DNA from: Agrobacterium tumefaciens
GTDB lineage: Bacteria > Pseudomonadota > Alphaproteobacteria > Rhizobiales > Rhizobiaceae
Length of the DNA: 64,000 nucleotides
Direction: 5' to 3'
Assembly (NCBI GenBank): GCA_025560025.1
Contig: CP048485.1
Span: 868,001 to 932,000, forward strand
Position numbers and translations under genes: made by a program. Positions 31,479 to 42,465 of the stretch are shown here, in pieces. Position 1 is the stretch's first letter; every line of letters starts with the position of its first letter. The notes below the pieces were generated by a model that was not told where the DNA came from, ran no database searches, and worked only from the letters and a program-made list of their open reading frames with translations.

Positions 31479-32033
31479 ATGCCACGTTCGATCCTTTCCA
31501 TTGATATTGCCGACGTCTCGACCTTTGCCAGATCGCTCCGCGAACAGATCGGCCGGCTGGACCGCCAGCCAAGCCATGTGGAGATGCTCAATCTTCTGAG
31601 CCGCGCTGCCGGGTTCCGCAATTTCCAGCATCTGCGTGCGTCACGCACGCCATCCGCCGAAAGCGGGCCTCCGTTACCGCAGACACGAGCGGAGACAATG
31701 CCCGCCGCCAATGAGGGCAGGGTGCTGAAGACCGCGCGGATTTTCGATGGCGACGGCCGGTTGATGCAATGGCCCGCCCGCCGATCCCAGCAGGAATTAT
31801 GCCTCTGGTATTTCTGGGCGAAAATCCCGGCCGGCCGCAGTTTCTCCGAACGCGAATTCAGCGGCTTTCTGGATGGTCTGCATCTCTTTCGGGATGCTGC
31901 GATGCTTCGGCGTGACATGGTCGGCCTGCGGCTCATCCGCCGCAACCGCGACGGCAGCGACTATCGGCGCATCGAGCAGAAGCCACCGGCGGAACTGCCG
32001 CTGCTGCTACGCGCTGTGGTTGGCCGTGATTGA
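31479..32033 (+). CDS. DUF2087-domain protein
   Basis: This 184-aa protein has an N-terminal helical region (RSLREQIGRLDRQPSHVEML, AGFRNFQHLRA) and a C-terminal DUF2087 domain (about 85-165: ARIFDGDGRLMQWPARRSQQ, then FSEREFSGFLDGLHLF). The domain looks like a winged-helix. Members often occur with HTH modules, so a transcription role is likely. The biological role is unknown. Confidence 0.8.
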   Translation: MPRSILSIDIADVSTFARSLREQIGRLDRQPSHVEMLNLLSRAAGFRNFQHLRASRTPSAESGPPLPQTRAETMPAANEGRVLKTARIFDGDGRLMQWPARRSQQELCLWYFWAKIPAGRSFSEREFSGFLDGLHLFRDAAMLRRDMVGLRLIRRNRDGSDYRRIEQKPPAELPLLLRAVVGRD

Positions 32034-32116
32034 GGAATAGTCAGCGATGTGGCTGACAGGCTTTCATCAAGCCCGAGGACGACGTCGAGTTGATGGAGGC
32101 GTGGTGAGCAAGTTTG

Positions 32117-32144
32117 CCCTCCCGGCGTGAATGCGCCGGGAGGG
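32117..32144 (-). terminator. terminator after cpdB
   Basis: CCCTCCCGGCG-TGAATG-CGCCGGGAGGG is a perfect 11-bp stem lying 10 bp beyond the cpdB stop. The T-tract is weak on the minus strand; it may serve both convergent genes. Confidence 0.7.
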
Positions 32145-32153
32145 CTGCAATCC

Positions 32154-34142
<1,989 letters not shown>

Positions 34143-34353
34143 GGGAACTCCTTCGGATGAAGCTGGCTCTGTCATGGAAGACGACAAGGTAGAAGCAATC
34201 GCCGAGGAGTCCATCATCAAAATGACAGGCCGGTGACGGAGAAGCCTGTTTTCAACCGTTTGATAAATTTTTTGTCACGACAGCGCCGCATGCGCCATCG
34301 CAAGGGAATGCGCTGCGTTCGCTTGGCGCATTCCGATTTCGAAAACCAGTGGC

Positions 34354-34689
34354 TTAACGCGCGAGCGTCGGCTTCACTTCTTCATGGAAGAAGCGGAAAT
34401 AGGAGGAGAGCTGCGCCAGCGTATTGGTGGAAAGCTTCAGCTGCAGGCCGAGGCGGTTTTGATGCTGCCATTGCACCTCGCCCTCGATGAAGCCCAGATC
34501 CTCGCTTTGCACCTTGACCCGGCTACCCTTGGCGGCTGCGAAAGGTCCATCCAGTTCGAGCGCCATGCCGGTGGCCGACAGGTCCAGCACGCGGCCTCGG
34601 GTCGACTGGCTGAAGTAATGCACGGTCGCAAAGATCCTGGTCTTGCTCCGGGGCGCGGCGCGGGTCACTATGTTGAGGTTGTTTGCCAT
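34354..34689 (-). CDS. PilZ-domain protein
   Basis: This 111-aa protein is a single PilZ domain. RSKTRIF with DLSATGMALEL matches the RxxxR...DxSxxG c-di-GMP-binding signature, although the first motif is shortened to R-x3-R (R14-R18 region). It may bind c-di-GMP. The start could be ATG 34689 or an in-frame codon at 34725. A 9-bp hairpin (34305-34334) lies downstream. Confidence 0.75.
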   Translation of the reverse strand: MANNLNIVTRAAPRSKTRIFATVHYFSQSTRGRVLDLSATGMALELDGPFAAAKGSRVKVQSEDLGFIEGEVQWQHQNRLGLQLKLSTNTLAQLSSYFRFFHEEVKPTLAR

Positions 34690-34788
34690 TTTGCTGCTCA
34701 AATCAATTTGTTTCCGATGCCCCAACCATGACGCATAAAACTTGAAGCCCGTTTAGTTCATCAGTTAAAATTGCAGGTAATCTTGCGA

Positions 34789-35256
34789 TTATGCTGTATC
34801 GATACGGCACTGGTAACAATTGTTCCGGGCAGAGCGCACATGTACATAAGCGATATCCTCTCGGCTGAGGAGATGTTCGGCGCGTGCGACAATATCGCCT
34901 GTCGCCGTCACGGCGCCGGTGCCGTAGACGATCCGGTCGTCGCTGCCATATCCGCGAACGATATAATCGGGGCTATCGAGCATCGGGGGAACGGCATCCG
35001 TCTGCGGATATCGCTCGCAGGCCTCAGCGTGAAGAAAGATCGGACCCGTTTCGGCATAGGGTTGGAGCGAGGGAAAGGGCCGGTAGGCGAGGATCAGCAT
35101 GCCTTCACCCTGATTGATCTGGGAGAGGCAATGACGGCACGGCATGCCGCCCGGGGAAACGGCCTTTTCCGGCGGGTTGCCATAGGCGTCGGCAGCGCCC
35201 GCGCGGAAAGCCTCGGCATCCTTAGCCGGCATTGCTGTAAAAACGAGATTGGTCAT
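34789..35256 (-). CDS. DUF1203 family protein
   Basis: This 155-aa soluble protein has CRHCL (about 39-43) and further His/Cys residues (LHAEACERY) typical of DUF1203, whose function is unknown. The start MTNLVFTAMPAK at 35256 matches family N-termini; the 40-residue upstream extension is not conserved-looking. It lies between two unrelated genes. Confidence 0.8.
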   Translation of the reverse strand: MTNLVFTAMPAKDAEAFRAGAADAYGNPPEKAVSPGGMPCRHCLSQINQGEGMLILAYRPFPSLQPYAETGPIFLHAEACERYPQTDAVPPMLDSPDYIVRGYGSDDRIVYGTGAVTATGDIVARAEHLLSREDIAYVHVRSARNNCYQCRIDTA

Positions 35257-35418
35257 GGTGGGGTCCTCCGGTTCGGATCGGCGTTGCTTCTTTGCAGCTA
35301 TGATCTCGAAACAGGACACTATCCACCCGATTCTTGAGGGGTGATGCAACCAGCCCATTGCGTGTTTCGTTAGCATCGGGAATCAGTGACGCTCCTCGAT
35401 CCCGGAAGGTCTGATTTT

Positions 35419-36303
35419 ATGTTCCGTCGTTTTCTGGCCGCCGTTCCGCTGGCTTTTGTTTCGTTGACGGCCCCGATTGAGGCGAACGCGCAGGTCGCCT
35501 CCGGTCTCGATGGCCTGTCCGACGAGCAGCTGCAGCAGGCGGTCAATTTCGTTATCGGCAACGCAATCTTCTCGCTCTACCACGAGGGTGCGCGCATGCT
35601 GATCTCGGATTTCGGAACGCCTGATACCGGCAGCGTCCAGGCTCCTGCCGATCAGCTGGCGGGCACGCTCATCCTCCAGGCCAATGAGGAATGGCTCGAT
35701 ACCGCGCTCGTCAACGCCACCGACAGCTGGTATCTGGCGCGCGAGGCGGAGACCTTGCCCGATCACGAAGCGCCGGTCTTTTCCGCGCTGGTGCCTGACA
35801 GAAGCCGCGACCGCAACATGGCCTGCCTGATGGTCGGCCGTGACAAGGACGGTTATGGCGATCTTGCCGCGATGATGGGGCTGGACAATGCCGAATTCGG
35901 CAAATGCGCCGCCACCTATCCGGGCGTCGCTTCGGCCTGGGAGAATTTTCTGGCGCCCCACCGCAGCCAGACACCGTCCAGATTTTCCGTCAGCTATGTG
36001 CCGCCGCGTGACCCTGAACTTGAACCCTATGCCATCATGGTCAAGGAATCGAAGGTTCTCGATCTTATCAGCCGCAGTTTCGGCGGTTATGGCCTCAAGG
36101 GCGACGTCAAGCTGACGGCAAAGTCCTGTGGCCGTCCCGATGTCTACTGGTCGGCGGAAAAGCGCGAGATCACCTATTGCTACGAGCTTGGTAAATTCCA
36201 GGCGGAGCTGATCGCCGATCATCTCCTGAACACTGTTACGGAAGACAAGGGCGCTGCTGGCGGACAAATTCCGACGGCTGTCAATCTGGAAAGAGAAATC
36301 TGA
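35419..36303 (+). CDS. DUF4344 metallopeptidase-like protein with degraded active site
   Basis: This 294-aa exported protein has an N-terminal signal peptide (MFRRFLAAVPLAF... ANA). The DUF4344 family normally has HExxH and a later GREEDAAD-like segment; here the segment reads YHEGARMLI and GSVQAPADQ. The second His is replaced by Arg and the Glu ligand is lost, so it is probably not a zinc peptidase. The rest of the fold (ITYCYELGKFQAEL) is kept. Confidence 0.75.
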   Translation: MFRRFLAAVPLAFVSLTAPIEANAQVASGLDGLSDEQLQQAVNFVIGNAIFSLYHEGARMLISDFGTPDTGSVQAPADQLAGTLILQANEEWLDTALVNATDSWYLAREAETLPDHEAPVFSALVPDRSRDRNMACLMVGRDKDGYGDLAAMMGLDNAEFGKCAATYPGVASAWENFLAPHRSQTPSRFSVSYVPPRDPELEPYAIMVKESKVLDLISRSFGGYGLKGDVKLTAKSCGRPDVYWSAEKREITYCYELGKFQAELIADHLLNTVTEDKGAAGGQIPTAVNLEREI

Positions 36304-36356
36304 GGCAGATTGCCGGCGCTGGCGATCCAGCCTCCTGAATGATGGAGGAAAGTGCC

Positions 36357-37001
36357 ATGCCGAAGGTCGTCGTTCGCAATTTCGCTATCTCGCTTGACGG
36401 ATATGGTGCCGGGCCGGACCAGAGCCTGCAGAACCCGCTGGGCGTGAACGGCGAGGAGCTGCATCAATGGGCGTTCAAGACCCGCACTTTTCACCGCATG
36501 TTCGGCAAGGAAGGTGGTTCGACCGGCACGGATGAGAAATTCTCCGAGAAAAGTTTTGAAAATATCGGCGCCTGGATTTTGGGGCGCAACATGTTCGGCC
36601 CTATCCGCGGCGCCTGGCCGGATGATAACTGGAAGGGCTGGTGGGGCGATGAGCCGCCCTATCACGTTCCGGTTTTCGTGTTGACGCACCATGAGCGCCC
36701 ATCCTTCACCATGAAAGGCGGCACGGTTTTCCATTTCGTCACCAAGGGCATCGAGGCCGCTCTGGACATGGCGCTCACCGCCGCTGACGGCAAGGATGTC
36801 CGCATCGGCGGCGGCGTTTCCACCATCCGGCAATATATGGCCGGGGGCATGATCGACGAATTGCATCTGGCGCTTGCGCCGGTTTTCCTTGGAAAGGGCG
36901 AACATCTTTTCGAAGGGCTGGATTTACCTGCGCTCGGTTATCGCTGCACGGAGACGATATCGGGCGAGGGGGCCACACATCTCGTCATCGACAAGGCATG
37001 A
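36357..37001 (+). CDS. RibD C-terminal/dihydrofolate-reductase-like protein
   Basis: This 214-aa protein belongs to the bacterial RibD_C/YwjB/DHFR-like group: VVRNFAISLDGYGAG at the start, ILGRNMFGPIRG in the middle and GGGVSTIRQYMAGGMIDELHL toward the end. It likely binds NADPH and reduces a small molecule, but the substrate is unknown. GGAGG lies upstream of ATG 36357. A 12-bp inverted repeat follows the gene. Confidence 0.85.
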   Translation: MPKVVVRNFAISLDGYGAGPDQSLQNPLGVNGEELHQWAFKTRTFHRMFGKEGGSTGTDEKFSEKSFENIGAWILGRNMFGPIRGAWPDDNWKGWWGDEPPYHVPVFVLTHHERPSFTMKGGTVFHFVTKGIEAALDMALTAADGKDVRIGGGVSTIRQYMAGGMIDELHLALAPVFLGKGEHLFEGLDLPALGYRCTETISGEGATHLVIDKA

Positions 37002-37019
37002 ATGCAGCGTCTCTCCACT

Positions 37020-37048
37020 CTCATTCCTGTGACAGGCACAGGAATGAG
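37020..37048. terminator. perfect inverted repeat, probable terminator
   Basis: CTCATTCCTGTG-ACAGG-CACAGGAATGAG is an exact 12-bp inverted repeat between two convergent genes. It lacks a strong T-tract and may also be a small repeat element. Confidence 0.6.
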
Positions 37049-37072
37049 GAGGCGTTTGTATAGGCCGAAACC

Positions 37073-38494
37073 TCAATTACGCAGCGAGATTTCCAGAAGC
37101 TCGGTATCAGAAAGCGGCTCCACCCAGGCCTCATAGGTGCCGACAGGCGAAAAACCCATCATCTGGTAAAGCTGCAGCGCCCGCGGATGGTCAAGCGTGT
37201 TGGTTGTCACGGTCACGCGTTTGGGATTGTCCTGCCAGGCGGCGTAAAGCGCCTGCAACAGGAACCACTTGCCGACACCCGCGCCGATCGCCTCTTCGAG
37301 AAGCCCGAAATAGGAAAGCTCGGTCACCTCGTCGTTCGCCTTGTTCAGCTCGAAGAAACCGGCAGGCGCGCCGTTCATGTAAAGAACCGTAACGCTGTTC
37401 TTCGGGTCCTTGAGGACGGCGGAGAGTTCCGCATCGCTCATGCGCATGCGTTTTTGCCAGTGCCAGCGTTTTCCCACCCGCCAGTAAATATAACGATAGA
37501 AGTGCAGGGGAATATCGGTAACCCGCATCAGCGCCGTCTGGATGTTGACGGGAATCGGCAGGCTGACCTTCGGCGGAGCGGTCATTTCAAGCTGTGTGAC
37601 ATGCGCCTTCAAAGGGCCATGCGATACCAGGGGGACAGGCTCGGCGGGGCCGGTGACGACAGGCGTATCTTCCAGTCCGCCCCATTCTGACCAGGAGCCG
37701 TCATAGAGCGAATTGTCCCGATGGCCGAGTGATTCCAGCGCCAAGGTAAGGACGGCGGCGGTGACGCCCGAGCCGCAGCTGGTGACGACCGGCTTGCTGA
37801 GGTCGATGCCCGCATCGGCGACCATCTTGCGGATGGCGGTGAGGTCCTTGAAATGGCCGTTCTCGGAAAAGGCAGTGGCCGGCAGGCTGCGTGCGCCGGG
37901 CATATGCCCGGAACGCATGCCGGCACGCGGCTCGGCCTCGTCGCCGGTGAAGCGGCCGGCACCACGGGCATCGGCGATCTGCTTTTCACCGCTGTCGACG
38001 ATGCCGCGCATGGTCGACAGGGAAGTCACGCGCTTCTCGTTGAAGTCAGGCGTGAAGGTGGCGGGCGCAATCTCCGGCGTGCCGGTTTCAAGCGGCCGGC
38101 CTTCGCGCTTCCAGCCGTCGAGGCCGCCATCCAGCACATAGGCCTTGCGCACGCCCATCACCCGCAGCATCCACCACACGCGCGGCGCGGAAAAGAAGCC
38201 GGGGCCGTCATAGACCACGATCGTATCCGTATCGCTGAGGCCAAGCGCACCGGCCTGTTCCGCGAAGAATTCCGGCGAGGGCAGGGAATGCGGCAGGCCG
38301 GTGGTATGATCGGCGATCTTGTCCTGATCGAAGAATACCGCACCGGGCAGATGGCCGGCTGCGAATTCTTCCGCGCCGTTGCGCTTGTGCGCCGGCAGAT
38401 ACCAGGAGGCATCAACGACACGAAACCCGGCCGTGCCGAGCTGCTTTTCCACCCAGTCCGCCGAAACGACGAAACGGCTCTTATCCGTGCTCAC
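37073..38494 (-). CDS. 3-mercaptopyruvate sulfurtransferase fused to a GNAT domain
   Basis: The protein is 473 aa. Residues 1-285 are a two-domain rhodanese (SseA type) with active-site loop CGSGVTA. From about residue 305 a GNAT acetyltransferase domain follows (GVGKWFLLQALY, LYQMMGFSPVGTYEAW). SseA proteins usually end after about 285 aa, so this is a fusion or a read-through of two genes. An internal ATG (MTAPPKVSL) could start the GNAT alone but has no visible ribosome site. GGGAGAA precedes GTG 38494. The gene starts 16 nt after alaX. Confidence 0.85.
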   Translation of the reverse strand: MSTDKSRFVVSADWVEKQLGTAGFRVVDASWYLPAHKRNGAEEFAAGHLPGAVFFDQDKIADHTTGLPHSLPSPEFFAEQAGALGLSDTDTIVVYDGPGFFSAPRVWWMLRVMGVRKAYVLDGGLDGWKREGRPLETGTPEIAPATFTPDFNEKRVTSLSTMRGIVDSGEKQIADARGAGRFTGDEAEPRAGMRSGHMPGARSLPATAFSENGHFKDLTAIRKMVADAGIDLSKPVVTSCGSGVTAAVLTLALESLGHRDNSLYDGSWSEWGGLEDTPVVTGPAEPVPLVSHGPLKAHVTQLEMTAPPKVSLPIPVNIQTALMRVTDIPLHFYRYIYWRVGKRWHWQKRMRMSDAELSAVLKDPKNSVTVLYMNGAPAGFFELNKANDEVTELSYFGLLEEAIGAGVGKWFLLQALYAAWQDNPKRVTVTTNTLDHPRALQLYQMMGFSPVGTYEAWVEPLSDTELLEISLRN

Positions 38495-38510
38495 GATGTT
38501 TCTCCCAATC

Positions 38511-39248
38511 TCAGGCAACAGCTTCAGGCGCGCCGAAACGAATGCGGAACCGCCTGTTCTCCTTGCCCTTCTTTTCTATCTTGGCAATGTGAATATCGCC
38601 CACTTCCTGCGTTTCGGAAACATGGGTGCCGCCGCAGGGCTGGCTGTCGATGCTGGAATTTTCGCCGATGCAGACGAGGCTGACCCGACCAAGGCCCATC
38701 GGTGGGCGCACATTCTTGGATTTGACGATGCCCGGATTGGCCTGCAGCTCCTCGTCGGTGATCCATTGCAGGAAAACGGGATGGTTGGCTTTCACCAGCT
38801 CCATCAGCTTTGCCGTCACCTCGTCCTTGTCGATGGTTTCCGACATGTCGAAATCGACACGCGATTCGTCCTCGCCGACGGCGGCTCCGGTGATCGGCCA
38901 GTGGCAGACCACGGAGAGCAGATGGCAGGCGGTGTGCATGCGCATCAGTTTGTAGCGACGCGGCCAGTCCACATGCAGGGTCAGTTTTTCGCCGATCTCG
39001 GGGGAAGGCTGGCCTTCGAGCGGCACATGGACGATCACGCTCTTGTCGGCGCCGTTTCTGGTGATGCCGAGTTCGATGCGCGAACCATCGGCCCGCTCGA
39101 GAAAACCGCTATCGCCCGGCTGGCCGCCGGAGGTGGCGTAAAAGCAGGTCTGGTCTAGCTCTATGCCGCCATCCTCATGCACCGCCGTGACGATTGCTTC
39201 TGCGGTGGAAAGATAAAAATCGTCACGGAACAGGGCATTCACAGGCAT
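38511..39248 (-). CDS. alanyl-tRNA editing protein AlaX
   Basis: This 245-aa protein is a freestanding editing domain related to the AlaRS C-terminus. It keeps the zinc-binding HTACH (about 104-108) and CGGTH (about 211-215) motifs and the family signature SGGQPGDSG. It hydrolyses Ser- or Gly-mischarged tRNA-Ala. It sits 12 nt after cysK and 16 nt before the sulfurtransferase, so the three form one minus-strand operon. Confidence 0.9.
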   Translation of the reverse strand: MPVNALFRDDFYLSTAEAIVTAVHEDGGIELDQTCFYATSGGQPGDSGFLERADGSRIELGITRNGADKSVIVHVPLEGQPSPEIGEKLTLHVDWPRRYKLMRMHTACHLLSVVCHWPITGAAVGEDESRVDFDMSETIDKDEVTAKLMELVKANHPVFLQWITDEELQANPGIVKSKNVRPPMGLGRVSLVCIGENSSIDSQPCGGTHVSETQEVGDIHIAKIEKKGKENRRFRIRFGAPEAVA

Positions 39249-39260
39249 TTCGGCATGTCC

Positions 39261-40298
39261 TCAAACGGTTTCGTACGGAACCGCAATCTCGCTTTTCGTC
39301 GCCAGCCACTGCGGAATGGGAAGCCCCTTGGAGCGCAGGAAATCCGGGTTGAACAGCTTCGACTGATAACGATTGCCGTAGTCGCACAGTATCGTCACGA
39401 TTGTATGCCCCGGACCGAGCTCGCGGGCAAGGCGGATTGCGCCGGCAATGTTGATGCCGGAGGAGCCGCCAAGGCAAAGGCCCTCTTTCGTGACCAAGTC
39501 GAACAGCACCGGCAGCGCTTCCGCATCTGAAATGCGATAGGAAAAGTCAGGCGTAAAACCTTCCAGATTGGCGGTGATGCGCCCCTGTCCGATGCCTTCG
39601 GTGATGGAAGATCCTTCCGATTTCAGCACGCCGTGCTTGTAAAATTCATAGAGGGCCGCACCCTCGGGATCGGCAAGGCCGATCTTGATGTCAGGGTTGA
39701 AATCGCGAAGGCCATCGGCGACGCCCGCAAGCGTCCCACCGGAACCGACCGAGCATATGAAGCCATCGACCTTGCCATCTGTCTGGTCCCAGATCTCAGG
39801 CGCCGTCGTTTCGATGTGGGCCTGCCGGTTGGCGATATTGTCGAACTGGTTGGCCCAGATCGCGCCGTTTTCATCGGTCGCGGCGAGCTGTTTTGCCAGC
39901 CGGCCGGAAACCTTCACGTAATTGTTCGGATTGGAATAGGGGGCTGCCGGAACCTCGACCAGCTTGGCGCCGAGAAGCTTCAGAGCGTCCTTCTTTTCCT
40001 GGCTCTGCGTCTCGGGAATGACGATGACCGTCTTGTAGCCCAGCGCATTGGCGACCAGCGACAGACCAATGCCGGTATTGCCCGCAGTACCCTCCACAAT
40101 GGTGCCGCCCGGTCGCAACTGACCGCGCCGCTCGGCGTCGCGGATGATATAGAGCGCCGCGCGATCCTTCACCGATTGACCGGGATTGAGGAATTCCGCC
40201 TTGCCGAGGATTTCACACCCCGTCGCTTCCGAGGCGGCTTTCAGACGGATGAGCGGCGTGTTGCCGATAGCACTGAGCGCAGAGGGATGAATGGTCAT
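39261..40298 (-). CDS. cysK: cysteine synthase A
   Basis: This 345-aa PLP enzyme makes cysteine from O-acetylserine and sulfide. The PLP Lys is in GQSVKDRAA (about 40-48), with EGTAGNTGIGL and GSGGTLAGV (phosphate loop). It is longer than E. coli CysK, as in the alphaproteobacterial variant. It is followed by alaX and the sulfurtransferase, so a cysteine/sulfur metabolism operon is likely. Confidence 0.9.
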   Translation of the reverse strand: MTIHPSALSAIGNTPLIRLKAASEATGCEILGKAEFLNPGQSVKDRAALYIIRDAERRGQLRPGGTIVEGTAGNTGIGLSLVANALGYKTVIVIPETQSQEKKDALKLLGAKLVEVPAAPYSNPNNYVKVSGRLAKQLAATDENGAIWANQFDNIANRQAHIETTAPEIWDQTDGKVDGFICSVGSGGTLAGVADGLRDFNPDIKIGLADPEGAALYEFYKHGVLKSEGSSITEGIGQGRITANLEGFTPDFSYRISDAEALPVLFDLVTKEGLCLGGSSGINIAGAIRLARELGPGHTIVTILCDYGNRYQSKLFNPDFLRSKGLPIPQWLATKSEIAVPYETV

Positions 40299-40420
40299 GA
40301 TTGAGCCTTCTTGTCTGAGCGGAAATTAGGTGCCGTTATGTCCCGTTACAACCGCCTCAAGGCAAGAAATTATCTTCCCGGCTTTGGCTTAGCCACGCAA
40401 AATTTTGCCGATACCCAATT

Positions 40421-41860
40421 TTATGCGTTCTTCTTGACGTCGGCATAGGCCGCAAGCGCTCTTTCTCGCGCCTTTCCATGGTCAATGATCGGCAACGGAT
40501 AGGTTTTGCCAAGCTCGATGCCCGCCTTTTTCAACACCTCCTTCGGTGCTTCGAACGGCTTGTGGATGAATTTCCGCTCGAGCTTTTCGAGTTCGGGCAC
40601 GAAGCGGCGCACATAATCGCCATCGCCATCGAATTTTTCGCCCTGCAGGATGGGGTTGAAGATGCGGAAAAACGGCGAGGCGTCCGCGCCCGAACCCGCC
40701 ACCCATTGCCAGTTGGCGGCATTGGAAGCCGGGTCGGCATCCACAAGCGTGTCGCGAAACCATTTTTCACCCTTCCGCCAGTCGATCAGCAGATGTTTGA
40801 TGAGGAAGGAGGCCACGATCATGCGCACCCGATTGTGCATGGTGCCGTGTTTCCACAATTGCCGCATGCCGGCATCGACGATGGGGTATCCCGTCATGCC
40901 GCGCGTCCAGGCCTCGAAGGCTTCTTCATCATCCCGCCAGCCGAAGGCGTCGAAACTGTCGTTCCAGTTTTTTTCGTCCAGTTCGGGAAAGTGAAACAGC
41001 AGGTGGTAGCAGAATTCCCGCCAGACGAGCTCCTTGCGGAAGCGGCTGATATCGTTGGAGGCGATATGGCGTGAGAGGCCTTTCGTCGCGTGCCAGACGG
41101 CGGCGGGCGATATTTCGCCGAGAGCCAGATGTGGTGCAAGCAGCGAGGTGGCATCCTTTGCCGGAAAATCACGGCCTTCTTCATAACCCTTCAAGGCGCC
41201 ATCAATGAAATCGTCGAGTCTCTCCCGCGCACTAATTTCGCCCGGGGTCCATATTTCGCTGAAATCCTTGGCCCAGTCCGGTTTGGATGGCAGGAGCTTC
41301 CAATCGTTGAGTTTCTCTGATTGAGGCCAAGTGTCCGGTGCTTTCAGCCTCTTCGGCGCATCCGCCGGCGCATGTGGCTCCTCACCGCCCTCCAGCGCCC
41401 GCCAGAAGGGGGTATAGACCCGGTAGGGCCCGCCGGATTTTGTCTGTAGCCGGGATGGTTCATGCAGCAGATGGCCAGCAAAGCTGTGAACCGTCAGGCC
41501 GTCGTCCCTCAGCGTCTGTTTCAGTGCCTTGTCCGTCGCCATGCCCGCCGGATCGTAGCGGCGGTTCCAGAACACTGTGTCGGCACCTGTTTCGGTTATC
41601 ACATGGCGTAACGTCTCTTCGGCGTCGCCGCTTGCGAGCAGCAGACGGCTACCGGTTTTTTCCAGCGCGGTGGCAAGAGAGGCCAGCGAGTGGTGAAGCC
41701 ACCATTCCTGTGCACCGCCCAGCGGCCCGGAGGATTTCTCCCTTATATAAAGCGGTATCACGGGGCCGCCGTGTTCGAGCGCCGCAAGCAGGGCGAGATT
41801 GTCCGCAAGGCGCAGGTCCTTGCGGAACCAGACGATGACGGGAGAGGATTCTGTCGGCAT
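40421..41860 (-). CDS. phrB: deoxyribodipyrimidine photolyase
   Basis: This 479-aa class I photolyase has an N-terminal alpha/beta antenna domain (IVWFRKDLRLADNLALL) and a C-terminal FAD domain with RGMTGYPIVDAGMRQLW, HNRVRMIVASFLIKHLL and NWQWVAGSGADA. It repairs UV-induced cyclobutane dimers using light. The length is normal. No SOS-type box was found in its promoter region. Confidence 0.95.
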   Translation of the reverse strand: MPTESSPVIVWFRKDLRLADNLALLAALEHGGPVIPLYIREKSSGPLGGAQEWWLHHSLASLATALEKTGSRLLLASGDAEETLRHVITETGADTVFWNRRYDPAGMATDKALKQTLRDDGLTVHSFAGHLLHEPSRLQTKSGGPYRVYTPFWRALEGGEEPHAPADAPKRLKAPDTWPQSEKLNDWKLLPSKPDWAKDFSEIWTPGEISARERLDDFIDGALKGYEEGRDFPAKDATSLLAPHLALGEISPAAVWHATKGLSRHIASNDISRFRKELVWREFCYHLLFHFPELDEKNWNDSFDAFGWRDDEEAFEAWTRGMTGYPIVDAGMRQLWKHGTMHNRVRMIVASFLIKHLLIDWRKGEKWFRDTLVDADPASNAANWQWVAGSGADASPFFRIFNPILQGEKFDGDGDYVRRFVPELEKLERKFIHKPFEAPKEVLKKAGIELGKTYPLPIIDHGKARERALAAYADVKKNA

Positions 41861-41989
41861 GAAAAGACCCGGTTCACTTCCGCTTGAACGAGTGTTGAAA
41901 CGCTTTGTTCCGCAAATCAGCTAGAATGGGAAGATGGGGCACATGGTTTCTCGAGGGTTATTTTTTCGACCTTGAAACCGCAGGTGAAG

Positions 41990-42014
41990 GGAACCAACTG
42001 GAGGAGCCGGCGTT
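41990..42014 (+). promoter_or_regulatory. EcfG-type general-stress promoter
   Basis: GGAAC (41990-41994), a 16-bp spacer and CGTT (42011-42014) match exactly the alphaproteobacterial EcfG/RpoE2 consensus. The transcript would start near 42022 and lead into the DUF982 gene. Confidence 0.75.
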
Positions 42015-42048
42015 TGTCGCGGGTTAATAGAGCATGGAAGTGCAATCA

Positions 42049-42330
42049 ATGTTGCTGAATGACGTTAAGTGGGAAAAGCCCGTTACCATCTCCCTTGAAA
42101 ACGGTGCTCCCCGGATTTTCAACGGCGTTTACGAAGCCTTCGATTTTTTACAGCACGAATGGCCGGAACGCGGTGGCAAAGCGCATGAACAGGCCCTGCG
42201 CCTGTGCCGTTCCTCGCTGATGGGCGATGTGGCAGGAGAAATCGCCCGCACCGCCTTCGTTGCCGCAAGCCGCCAGGCGCAATGCCTGATGGAGGACAAA
42301 GCGGAGGAACAGAATAAGATCGCATCCTGA
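42049..42330 (+). CDS. DUF982 family protein
   Basis: This 93-aa protein is a single DUF982 domain (KWEKPVTISLENGAPRIFNG, AFDFLQHEWPERGG). The domain is abundant in Rhizobiales and has no known function. GGAAG lies 8 nt before ATG 42049; ATG 42034 has no ribosome site. The upstream EcfG-type promoter suggests induction in general stress. Confidence 0.85.
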   Translation: MLLNDVKWEKPVTISLENGAPRIFNGVYEAFDFLQHEWPERGGKAHEQALRLCRSSLMGDVAGEIARTAFVAASRQAQCLMEDKAEEQNKIAS

Positions 42331-42358
42331 TCCGCATTTTCAGGACCGAAACCAGAGA

Positions 42359-42387
42359 GGCCACCCGCCAGAACCGGGTGGCCTTCG
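42359..42387 (+). terminator. terminator after the DUF982 gene
   Basis: GGCCACCC (42359-42366) pairs with GGGTGGCC (42376-42383) and is followed by TTCGT. Confidence 0.7.
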
Positions 42388-42465
42388 TCATTCAGGGGCA
42401 GGAAACGGGTTGTTTCGAACGCAGGATATGGCATCGTGCAGGCGAAATGACGGATCAAGACGGCA

